From Burkholderiales bacterium (GTDB lineage: Bacteria; Pseudomonadota; Gammaproteobacteria; Burkholderiales; Chitinimonadaceae), in contig JAFAKZ010000588.1 of assembly GCA_019234745.1 (NCBI GenBank), positions 1 through 5,848 on the forward strand: 5,848 nt of DNA, written 5' to 3'. The notes below the pieces were generated by a model that worked only from the letters and a program-made list of their open reading frames with translations, was not told the DNA's origin and did no database searches. A program made the position numbers and the translations under genes. Below, one piece after another: positions 1 to 5,530 of this stretch (positions are counted from its first letter, which is position 1; each line of letters starts with the position of its first letter).

Positions 1-404
1 CTGGACGAGCCGACTGGGACGGTCAACAGGTATTGCCATTGCAATGCATTTCCAGCTTGTTGCCCGCTCGCCTTGCCAACGACATCCGATGCTGTGCCCT
101 CCCACTGATCCTCGCCGGTACGCACGAGATGCCATTGGCGATGCTGCTTCTCTCCATCGCTGTAAACAAAGGACTCGTTGAGGACAAATTCCTTTCCCTG
201 CCAAGCCCCTTGCATATCGACCGTGAAGCGCCTGGCAACCTCACCACTTCGCTTTTGAAACATGCCCCATGCCTCGGTGTGACCGGCGAAGAAGACCGAT
301 GGGTCGAAGCGCGGATGCTCTTTGCTGTAGTGATCGACCGGCGGTGCCGCACATCCCGCCAATAGTATTGCTAGGAGAGCAGCTATTCGAATGGGTGCTT
401 GCAT
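1..404 (-). CDS. DUF3833 family lipoprotein (3' end outside window)
   Basis: The reading frame is open from the ATG at 404 to the window edge, giving 134 residues. I know the family as about 180 residues, so roughly a quarter is missing. Residues 1-18 form a lipoprotein signal: Arg6, a hydrophobic stretch, then lipobox LAGC at 15-18 with Cys18 as the lipidated residue. Ala19-Ala20 after the Cys fits outer-membrane sorting. The mature part carries the DUF3833 pattern: FFAGHTEAWGMFQKRSG at 38-54, RRFTVDMQGAW at 58-68 and Trp/Tyr-rich beta strands after it, suggesting a lipocalin-like barrel. A Shine-Dalgarno GAGGAG lies 7 bases upstream of the ATG and fixes the start. It is downstream of and co-oriented with the SDR gene but separated by 235 bases, so it may have its own promoter or be read through. 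Function is unknown; in other genomes this family sits with CFA-like methyltransferase, DUF2878 and DUF1295 genes. A periplasmic lipid-binding role is inference. Confidence 0.87.
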   Translation of the reverse strand, partial: MQAPIRIAALLAILLAGCAAPPVDHYSKEHPRFDPSVFFAGHTEAWGMFQKRSGEVARRFTVDMQGAWQGKEFVLNESFVYSDGEKQHRQWHLVRTGEDQWEGTASDVVGKASGQQAGNALQWQYLLTVPVGSS

Positions 405-437
405 GGATGGACTCCTCAAGTTGTATTCATTGCGTGT

Positions 438-490
438 CGGCTAGAGCTGATACAGCCGCCCCGAGTAATTTGCGGTAGCTATCGGGGCTG
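438..490 (-). repeat. Overlapping inverted repeats upstream of DUF3833 gene
   Basis: Two inverted repeats share bases. GCCCCGA at 458-464 pairs perfectly with TCGGGGC at 482-488; CAGC at 453-456 lengthens the stem with a small bulge. Separately, CGGCT at 438-442 pairs perfectly with AGCCG at 454-458. The two foldings compete for 453-458, so in a minus-strand transcript they would be mutually exclusive. The element lies 34 or more bases upstream of the DUF3833 start. No T-run follows, so it is not a standard terminator. Chance pairing in GC-rich DNA is possible. Confidence 0.3.
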
Positions 491-542
491 CTAACTTCTC
501 GCTCACCTAAGTTGCCGACCGGGTGCGATAAGGCGGTGCCAT

Positions 543-601
543 GGGATTCGGACTAGTAGGATCGCGTGGCGGGCGATGAAGTCCCACTATTCGTGAATCC
601 C
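543..601. repeat. Nested imperfect inverted repeat (stem-loop candidate)
   Basis: Three perfect pairings are nested: GGGATTC 543-549 with GAATCCC 595-601, GGACT 550-554 with AGTCC 580-584, and ATCGC 561-565 with GCGAT 573-577 closing a 7-base loop. Together that is 17 base pairs with a 10-base bulge (585-594) and an asymmetric internal loop. It starts 39 bases beyond the SDR stop codon on the minus strand. It could be a processing or 3'-end protecting structure of the SDR transcript or a small structured RNA. No T-tract follows on either strand. The function is unknown. Confidence 0.35.
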
Positions 602-639
602 CCTTGAACCCGACGACGCAGTGTGGCGCTGGCATCTGG

Positions 640-1389
640 CTATGCTTTGGGTAAGGGGTGTAGCACTGCGTGGCCGCCGTCGACAGATATCTGCTGCCCC
701 GTGACCCATCGCGCCGCATCCGACAATAGGAAGGCGATGACGGCTGCCGTGTCCTTGCCTTCGCCCACCAGACCCATCGGGTTGCTCTTTGCATTGCGTG
801 CGACAGCCTCTGGCGAGCCGGTCAAACGCGCCGACAGCTTCGAGATGGTCAGCCCCGGGTGCACGCAATTCACACGAATACCACGCTCCGCATAGGTCGC
901 TGCCGAGGATTCCGACAGGGCCGCGACGGCAGCCTTGGCTGCAGCGATCGCCTCGTGGTTAGGGAAGCCCGCGCGCGCCACCAGGCTGCCGACCAGTACC
1001 GCGCTCGCAGTAGTTTGTTGCTTGAGCTGCAGGGCAATGAATGCCTTCAATGCCCATGCTGCGCTGAAGAAATTCACGCGCAGTACTTGCTCCAAATCAC
1101 TGTCGGATGTCAGGTGGAGGGGGCGAATCAGGGTCGACCCGATGCAGTGCGCGAACCCGTCGATCGGCCCGACCTGCTCGACGGCTTGAGCTAACACATC
1201 AGCAGCGGCTCCCGGCTCGCATAGGTCGGCAGGGAAGATCCCCGCCTGGTTTCCCAGCGACTGGGCTATCTGCGCCAACGCACCCGCGTCTCGCCCAGTC
1301 AGCACGAGCGGCCGCCCGGCCTCTCTCAGCGTATGCGCCAGCGCCGAGCCGATTGCACCGCTTGCACCCGTAATCCAGATCGCTCCCAT
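640..1389 (-). CDS. Short-chain dehydrogenase/reductase (SDR), atypical active site
   Basis: This is a 249-residue protein, full length for a classical single-domain SDR, probably cytoplasmic and NAD(P)-dependent. The Rossmann glycine motif TGASGAIG is at 7-14, the acidic Asp55 that contacts adenine follows beta-3, AHCIG at 80-84 stands in for the usual NNAG, and Asn106 is in the expected helix. Ser135 matches the catalytic Ser. The YxxxK motif is degenerate: Lys152 is present but the Tyr position is Ile148 (NHEAIAAAK, 144-152). HPG at 177-179 and VTGQQISVDGG at 229-239 are normal SDR C-terminal motifs. The ATG at 1389 immediately precedes the Rossmann strand, so the start is secure, though the ribosome site (a GAGCG-like stretch) is weak. 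It is divergent from the methyltransferase operon and shares its control region. I infer a redox or binding role in the same lipid pathway; the substrate cannot be read from sequence. The fold assignment is firm, enzymatic activity less so. Confidence 0.93.
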   Translation of the reverse strand: MGAIWITGASGAIGSALAHTLREAGRPLVLTGRDAGALAQIAQSLGNQAGIFPADLCEPGAAADVLAQAVEQVGPIDGFAHCIGSTLIRPLHLTSDSDLEQVLRVNFFSAAWALKAFIALQLKQQTTASAVLVGSLVARAGFPNHEAIAAAKAAVAALSESSAATYAERGIRVNCVHPGLTISKLSARLTGSPEAVARNAKSNPMGLVGEGKDTAAVIAFLLSDAARWVTGQQISVDGGHAVLHPLPKA

Positions 1390-1398
1390 AATGCGCTC

Positions 1399-1434
1399 GC
1401 TACTATTTAGTAAACGATGCTACTATATGGTAAC
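1399..1434. promoter_or_regulatory. Tandem palindromic operator-like boxes
   Basis: Two similar 16-base boxes begin exactly 20 bases apart: GCTACTATTTAGTAAA at 1399-1414 and GCTACTATATGGTAAC at 1419-1434. Each centres on a palindrome. TACTATTTAGTA (1401-1412) has perfect 5-base arms; TACTATATGGTA (1421-1432) has one arm mismatch. The 20-base offset puts both on the same face of the helix. They overlap the -10 and start region of the leftward promoter and lie 64-99 bases upstream of the rightward operon's first codon. A dimeric repressor, for example of the TetR type, could control both directions. The regulator is not encoded in the window and its family is a guess. Confidence 0.5.
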
Positions 1435-1450
1435 TTTTATGCCTTGCCAA
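1422..1450 (-). promoter_or_regulatory. Sigma70-type promoter for the leftward SDR gene
   Basis: Read on the minus strand, TTGGCA (1450-1445) and TATAGT (1427-1422) each match five of six consensus bases, with an ideal 17-base spacer. Transcription would begin near 1415, leaving a leader of about 26 bases before the SDR ATG at 1389. The -10 box lies inside one palindromic box, and the start site abuts the other, as expected for repression. This is a sequence-pattern call only. Confidence 0.55.
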
Positions 1451-1493
1451 TAAGGGCAACGACGAAAAGTGAGCTTCGTTAATGGGTGAGGAA

Positions 1494-1517
1494 CGGTATG
1501 CGGTTCGGTATGCGGTG
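1494..1517 (+). repeat. 12-bp tandem duplication spanning a start codon
   Basis: CGGTATGCGGTT (1494-1505) is followed directly by CGGTATGCGGTG (1506-1517), 11 of 12 bases identical. Each copy contains an in-frame ATG (1498 and 1510). The duplication adds four codons to the N-region of the following signal peptide. GAGGAA at 1488-1493 is suitably placed only for the first ATG. Confidence 0.8.
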
Positions 1518-2025
1518 CATTGGATTGGCGGCGCTCCTGTGCTCGATCTCGGCAAGCGCCGACTGGCGTGCCGACGTCGACCCTGCAGTGCTTTCCGGCC
1601 AGGGCGAATTCAGCTTCTGGGGCTTTCACCTCTACACGGCCCAGCTATGGGTGCCGAAGCTACCGTTCGATGCAAGCCGTCCCTTTGCATTGCATTTGAC
1701 CTACCACCGTCACATCTCGCGGGAGCGGCTGGTGTCGTCCGGCATGGATGAAATGCGTCGCATCATGGGTGACGCTTGGCGCGAGGATCAGGGCGCCAGG
1801 TGGAAGCAGGCGATGGAGCGCGCGTTCGCTGACGTCGCCGCGGGTGACAGCATCACCGGCGTTTATCTCCCCGGTGTGGGCGCACGCTTCTATCGTGACA
1901 GCACCCTGACGACAGACGTCGCCGACACGGCGTTTGCGCAGGCATTCTTTTCAATCTGGCTCGGCGCCGGTACGCGAGCACCGCAGTTGCGTGCGGCATT
2001 GATCAATATGCACAAGGAAGACTGA
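1498..2025 (+). CDS. Chalcone isomerase-like periplasmic protein
   Basis: This protein has 175 residues from the ATG at 1498. That start is chosen because GAGGAA at 1488-1493 sits correctly before it and the product begins with a standard signal peptide: MRFGMR, a hydrophobic core at about 7-17, and cleavage after SASA (18-21), giving a mature protein starting DWR. A GTG at 1486 in the same frame lacks a ribosome site. The mature region matches bacterial chalcone-isomerase-like proteins (Chalcone_3 type): GEFSFWGFHLYTAQLW at 36-51, ALHLTYHRHISRERLV at 64-79, GDSITGVYLPGVG at 116-128 and the C-terminal SIWLGAGTRAPQLRAAL at 152-168. Members with this fold in bacteria lack a proven flavonoid substrate, and related proteins can bind fatty acids, so a periplasmic lipid-binding or lipid-processing role is inferred from the neighbours. 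It is the first gene of the rightward operon; its stop is 3 bases before the next ATG, suggesting coupled translation. Confidence 0.85.
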   Translation: MRFGMRCIGLAALLCSISASADWRADVDPAVLSGQGEFSFWGFHLYTAQLWVPKLPFDASRPFALHLTYHRHISRERLVSSGMDEMRRIMGDAWREDQGARWKQAMERAFADVAAGDSITGVYLPGVGARFYRDSTLTTDVADTAFAQAFFSIWLGAGTRAPQLRAALINMHKED

Positions 2026-2028
2026 ACC

Positions 2029-3087
2029 ATGAAACTGACGCAATGGGGGCTTCGTCTGGCTGAAAAGGGGTGGCTACCGGATGCCGTGATCAGAGCCGGT
2101 ATCCGACTGCTGTTGCGGCGTCGCTTGCATGAAATCCATGCCGATCGGAGCGACGACGGGGCCGACCTGACGGCGGCATTCGTCGAGCAAATGCGTGTGT
2201 CGCCGATAGCGCCTGTGCCGGAGCTGGCCAACGAGCAGCACTACGAAGTGCCCCCCCGATTCTTTGAGCTCTGCCTAGGATCGCAACGCAAGTACAGCAG
2301 TTGCTATTGGCCGGACGAGAACCAGACCCTGGAAGAAGCGGAAGAGCAAGCCCTGGCATTGACCGCCTCGCATGCCGATCTGGCAGACGGACAGGACGTG
2401 CTTGAACTAGGATGCGGCTGGGGTTCGCTGACGCTGTGGATGGCGGCGAGGTACCCGGCCAGCCGGATTGTCGCAGTCAGCAACTCCCAGTCCCAGCGGA
2501 GCTACATTGAACAGCTCGCACGGCAGCGCCGACTCGACAATGTTCGCGTGATTACGTGCGACATGAACGTCTTTCAACCTGACGCGTATGGTTTGACTGC
2601 TTCGTTCGACCGCATTGTGTCGGTCGAAATGTTCGAGCACATGCGTAATTACGATGCGCTATACGACCGCGTTCACGCTTGGCTCAAGCCGGGCGGCAAG
2701 TTCTTCAAGCACATCTTCGTCCATCGCCAGGTTCCCTATGCCTTCGAGACACAAGGCGACGATGATTGGATGGGTCGATTTTTCTTCTCCGGCGGCATCA
2801 TGCCGAGCGACGATCTGCCGCTGCATTTCCAACAACGTCTCAAATTAGTCAGGCGATGGCGCTGGGATGGCCGGCACTACGCCAAGACCTTGAATGCCTG
2901 GCTCGCGCGCATGGACGAGCATCGACGCGAAACCAACGAAGTCATTGCCCAGGCCTACGGCGCATCGCAGGTTACGATCTGGCGCAACCGCTGGCGCATC
3001 TTCTATATGGCCTGTGCCGAGTTGTTCGGCTTCAACAACGGGCAGGAGTGGTGGGTGAGCCACTATCTGTTTCAACGTCCGCAATAG
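2029..3087 (+). CDS. Cyclopropane-fatty-acid-synthase-like SAM methyltransferase
   Basis: This 352-residue protein belongs to the COG2230 family (E. coli Cfa is 382). It would transfer a methyl or methylene group from S-adenosylmethionine to the double bond of a phospholipid acyl chain at the inner membrane face. The N-terminal 70 residues are helical; NEQHYEVPPRFFELCLG at 68-84 is the lipid-side motif. The SAM motif I is DVLELGCGWG at 123-132, and VSVEMFEHM lies at 197-205. Pocket residues align with E. coli Cfa: Glu203 (E239), His228 (H266) and Tyr284 (Y317). The E. coli Cys139 position is Ser91, with Cys92 one residue on (YSSCYW, 89-94). This variant suggests the paralog found in photooxidative-stress lipid clusters, such as the UfaM-like methylases of furan fatty acid synthesis, rather than housekeeping Cfa; that sub-assignment is inference. 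AAGGA at 2014-2018 is 10 bases before the ATG, inside the preceding gene. Confidence 0.93.
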   Translation: MKLTQWGLRLAEKGWLPDAVIRAGIRLLLRRRLHEIHADRSDDGADLTAAFVEQMRVSPIAPVPELANEQHYEVPPRFFELCLGSQRKYSSCYWPDENQTLEEAEEQALALTASHADLADGQDVLELGCGWGSLTLWMAARYPASRIVAVSNSQSQRSYIEQLARQRRLDNVRVITCDMNVFQPDAYGLTASFDRIVSVEMFEHMRNYDALYDRVHAWLKPGGKFFKHIFVHRQVPYAFETQGDDDWMGRFFFSGGIMPSDDLPLHFQQRLKLVRRWRWDGRHYAKTLNAWLARMDEHRRETNEVIAQAYGASQVTIWRNRWRIFYMACAELFGFNNGQEWWVSHYLFQRPQ

Positions 3088-3098
3088 CGTACGCCGCC

Positions 3099-3611
3099 AT
3101 GCGACTGTTCAACTTCGTGGCCTATCAGATTGGGTGGTTCGCTTGCGTGCTCGGCGCCGCGCACGGTTTGTGGTGGCTCGGGCCCGCCGTGGTCTTGCCC
3201 TTAGCCGCAGTGCATGTCTGGTTTGCTCGGCATCGACAATCGGCGTTGCTCATGCTGCTTGCGGTGACGCTGACGGGGAGCGCGTTCGATCAGGCCTTGC
3301 TGTCGGCCGGCTGGGTGCAGTATCCGAGTTCACCGTGGCCAGCATCCGTGCTCCCGGTCTGGATGGCCGCGCTTTGGCTGAGCTTCGCGACGACGCTGAA
3401 TGTCAGTACGCGCTGGCTGCGCAACCATCCTGTCTACGCTGCCGCCTTGGGCGCGATTGGCGGGCTGCTGGCTTACGCTGGTGGGGCAAGGCTCGGCGCG
3501 ATGACCTGGTTGCCTGACCGGCCCATGGCGGTCGTACTGTGCCTGGGTTTCGGACTGCTTGTGCCGTTGCAGTTCAAGATTGCAGCACGCTTTGATGGCT
3601 TTGGAGAGTAG
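3099..3611 (+). CDS. DUF2878 integral membrane protein
   Basis: The product has 170 residues and about six hydrophobic segments (roughly 4-20, 23-41, 48-65, 84-101, 112-129, 143-160), so it is an inner-membrane protein. The N-terminus RLFNFVAYQIGWFACVLGA and the conserved FDQALLSAGWVQYP (63-76) with PVWMAALWLSF (86-96) are typical of DUF2878, and the length matches. The frame is open back to 2766, but the upstream part is a shadow of the methyltransferase; the ATG at 3099, 11 bases after its stop, gives the family N-terminus. No good ribosome site precedes it, so translation is probably coupled to the upstream gene. The family has no known activity. Its constant position between a CFA-like methyltransferase and a DUF1295 protein points to a membrane partner in lipid modification, which is inference. 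Confidence 0.87.
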   Translation: MRLFNFVAYQIGWFACVLGAAHGLWWLGPAVVLPLAAVHVWFARHRQSALLMLLAVTLTGSAFDQALLSAGWVQYPSSPWPASVLPVWMAALWLSFATTLNVSTRWLRNHPVYAAALGAIGGLLAYAGGARLGAMTWLPDRPMAVVLCLGFGLLVPLQFKIAARFDGFGE

Positions 3612-3616
3612 CGACA

Positions 3617-4417
3617 ATGAACTGGCAAGCTTACCAATTTGCGCCTGTTGTACTTGTCGCGATGGCGACGCTGGGTTGGCTGTATTCAGTCGTCCGCCGC
3701 AACGTCAACATCGTGGACATCATGTGGAGCTGCTTCTTTCTGGCAGCTTGTATCACCTATTACGCGAGTATGCCGGGGACGGCAAACGCGCTGCGAGCGG
3801 ACTTGGTGCTGGCTCTGGTGGCGATCTGGGCACTTCGACTGGCAGTCTATCTCGGCTGGCGCAGCCATGGTGCTCCAGAAGACCGGCGCTACGGTCGTAT
3901 CCGTGCTTCAAACGAACCATTCTGGCTCCGGAGCCTATACCTCGTCTTCGGTCTGCAAGCCTTGCTCGCCTGGATTATTTCCCTACCACTGTTTGGTGCG
4001 ATCCATGGCCACAGACCGATCAGTACGTTGGACCTCGCCGGTTACGTGCTTTGGCTATTTGGTATGTGTTGGGAGAGCGCCGCAGATTGGCAGCTAGCGC
4101 GCTTCAAGGCCAACCCAGCCAATCAAGGGCGAGTGATGAACACCGGCGTTTGGCGGTATTGCCGCCACCCTAATTACTTTGGCGAATGCTGTCTGTGGTG
4201 GGGGTACTACCTTGTCGCGTGCGCGGCGGGCGCTTGGTGGAGCTTGCCCGCGCCCGCGCTGATGACGCTTTTGCTGCTACGCGTAAGCGGTGTGACCTTA
4301 TTGGAGGCGGACATTCGCGATCGTCGGCCCGAGTATGCGGAATACGTCGCGACGACGAACAGCTTTATCCCTTGGCGACCGCGATGCCCTGTTCCGGCGC
4401 AAAGAGTTCCGCTGTAA
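3617..4417 (+). CDS. DUF1295 membrane protein, steroid 5-alpha-reductase-like
   Basis: This 266-residue protein with five to seven membrane segments belongs to the DUF1295/COG3752 family, related to steroid 5-alpha reductases and isoprenylcysteine methyltransferases. Near the N-terminus, NVNIVDIMWS (29-38) is characteristic. ESAADWQLARFK (153-164) and NTGVWRYCRHPNYFGE (175-190) form the signature; the HPNYxGE segment corresponds to the cofactor-binding region in reductases of this fold. The C-terminal RPEYAEYVATTNSFIPW (237-253) is also conserved. By homology it may reduce a carbon-carbon double bond of a membrane lipid with NADPH; no DUF1295 substrate is established as far as I know. GGAGAG at 3603-3608 lies 8 bases before the ATG and overlaps the end of DUF2878, 5 bases away, so the two are co-translated. 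The reductase role is inference; the family call is firm. Confidence 0.9.
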   Translation: MNWQAYQFAPVVLVAMATLGWLYSVVRRNVNIVDIMWSCFFLAACITYYASMPGTANALRADLVLALVAIWALRLAVYLGWRSHGAPEDRRYGRIRASNEPFWLRSLYLVFGLQALLAWIISLPLFGAIHGHRPISTLDLAGYVLWLFGMCWESAADWQLARFKANPANQGRVMNTGVWRYCRHPNYFGECCLWWGYYLVACAAGAWWSLPAPALMTLLLLRVSGVTLLEADIRDRRPEYAEYVATTNSFIPWRPRCPVPAQRVPL

Positions 4418-4469
4418 CAGCAGGGCGTGCTTGGTCAGTTGATCATGCGCCTTACCTAGGCAGGTATTC

Positions 4470-5507
4470 ATGAACAGCAATATTTCGCACGTCGCCGTCA
4501 TCGGCGCAGGAATGGCGGGCATGACTTGCGCCCATGCCCTATCAAGAGCGGGCATCCATGTTCAGGTGTTCGAGAAGAGTCGTGGCATCGGCGGTCGCAT
4601 GAATACGCGGCGCGCGGAAGGCTGGCAGTGCGACCTTGGTGCGCTGTATTTCACAGCAAGTACGCGCCAATTTCAGGATCAAATCGATCTTTGGATTGCC
4701 GATGGCACGGTTGTGCCATGGCATCCGCGCCTAGCTGTCTACCATGGCAGGCGTGCCTATCCGCATCGTGGCAAGGACGTCATGCGCTACGTTGGCGCAC
4801 CGAAGATGAATGCGATGCTGAGTTGTGTTGACGGCTCATTTCCCTTGCACCGCAATACACGCGTCGAGTCGCTGGAACGCCGAGGTGACAATTGGCATTT
4901 GCGTATCACGGATGGCCCAATGTTCCCGGAAAGCTTTGACGCAGTCGTCTGTGCGATACCGGCACAACAGGCGATCCCATTGGTCAAGCCCTGGTCGGCA
5001 GAGCTCAGCAGAACTGCCTCATCGGTCGACATGCTTCCCTGCTGGGCCGCTGCCGCACACTTTGAGCGGGAGGTGAGGACCGATTTCGACGCAGCCTTCA
5101 TCAACGCAGGCCCCTTGAGGTGGGTTGCCCGAGATGACAGCAAGCCAAACCGGCCTGCCCTAGAAACTTGGCTGATCCATGCTTCCCCTCGTTGGAGTAA
5201 AGACCATCTGGAATCGACTGCGGAAGAAGTGTCCACATGGCTCATGCAGTCGCTTGAAGACTTGCTCGGGCACCGGCCAAGCAGTTGCCATGCGCATCGA
5301 TGGCGCTACGCAGATACCGCAGTGCCATTGCATGTCGGCGCCAAATGGGACAACGATACAAAGATTGGCTTGTGCGGAGACTGGCTCAGCGCAGGCAAAG
5401 TCGAAGGTGCTTGGCGTAGCGGTACCTTGCTTGCGGAGCAGATGATCCAATCCTGCGTATCCACATTGCCAGCATCGCATCTGAGAATGCTATCTATCAT
5501 GAGGTGA
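4470..5507 (+). CDS. Renalase-like FAD-dependent oxidoreductase (COG3380)
   Basis: This is a 345-residue flavoprotein. The FAD-binding Rossmann motif VIGAGMAG is at 10-17, with Glu35 at the end of beta-2 for the ribose, followed by KSRGIGGRMNTRR (36-48) and CDLGALYFTA (54-63). The C-terminal flavin motif is LCGDWLSAGKVEGAWRSG (301-318). The whole length, including HASPRWSKDHLE (237-248) and AHRWRYA (275-281), follows bacterial renalase such as the Pseudomonas enzyme, which oxidises misformed 2- or 6-dihydro isomers of NAD(P)H using oxygen. About 20 residues extend past the usual end. It has no signal peptide, so it is cytoplasmic. It is not the COG2907 amine-oxidase-like type usually paired with these lipid genes. 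A 52-base gap separates it from the DUF1295 gene; AGGCAGG at 4458-4464 is a modest ribosome site. The gene ends in tandem stops TGA-TAA. It may act on a lipid intermediate or repair damaged nicotinamide cofactor; sequence alone cannot decide. Confidence 0.88.
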   Translation: MNSNISHVAVIGAGMAGMTCAHALSRAGIHVQVFEKSRGIGGRMNTRRAEGWQCDLGALYFTASTRQFQDQIDLWIADGTVVPWHPRLAVYHGRRAYPHRGKDVMRYVGAPKMNAMLSCVDGSFPLHRNTRVESLERRGDNWHLRITDGPMFPESFDAVVCAIPAQQAIPLVKPWSAELSRTASSVDMLPCWAAAAHFEREVRTDFDAAFINAGPLRWVARDDSKPNRPALETWLIHASPRWSKDHLESTAEEVSTWLMQSLEDLLGHRPSSCHAHRWRYADTAVPLHVGAKWDNDTKIGLCGDWLSAGKVEGAWRSGTLLAEQMIQSCVSTLPASHLRMLSIMR

Positions 5508-5530
5508 TAAGTAGAGTTCCGGAGGGGTCG

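Larger units (their letters stand above)
405..639. other. Non-coding gap between SDR and DUF3833 genes
   Basis: No reading frame here has a credible start, ribosome site and protein-like composition; the frames crossing it are shadows of the SDR gene. It holds the DUF3833 ribosome site and two candidate stem-loop regions, listed separately. I saw no convincing sigma70 promoter for the DUF3833 gene and no stem followed by a T-run on the minus strand. The gap is long compared with the tight spacing of the rightward operon. Confidence 0.7.

Noticed and set aside
33..478. Plus-strand frames over the DUF3833 gene
   Set aside because: They are low-complexity shadows antisense to a lipoprotein gene that has a lipobox, a ribosome site and family motifs.
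1399..1434. LitR/CarH-type light-regulator operator
   Set aside because: The boxes are TACTA/TAGTA palindromes and do not contain the TGTACA-N12-TGTACA pattern I recall for that regulator.
1444..1459. TTGCC/GGCAA inverted repeat as a terminator or operator
   Set aside because: It has only 5-bp arms with a 6-base loop and no T-run, and overlaps the leftward -35 box; likely by chance.
1405..1480. Sigma70 or ECF promoter for the rightward operon
   Set aside because: Partial boxes such as GGTAACTT or TACTAT lack a partner at proper spacing, so I could not support a specific promoter.
1486..1497. GTG at 1486 as start of the chalcone-isomerase-like gene
   Set aside because: No ribosome site precedes it, and it would overlap the GAGGAA that fits the ATG at 1498.
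2766..3098. Long upstream extension of the DUF2878 reading frame
   Set aside because: It lies wholly over the methyltransferase in another frame and its translation is unlike any membrane protein; the family N-terminus begins at the ATG at 3099.
3559..4173. 204-residue plus-strand frame overlapping the DUF1295 gene
   Set aside because: It is a shadow frame; its translation has no membrane segments or motifs, while the overlapping DUF1295 frame has family signatures throughout.
4418..4469. Separate promoter before the renalase-like gene
   Set aside because: The 52-base gap shows no paired -35/-10 boxes; read-through from the DUF1295 gene is simpler.
4787..5245. 152-residue minus-strand frame inside the renalase-like gene
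   Set aside because: It is antisense to a well-conserved coding frame, with no ribosome site or recognisable domain.
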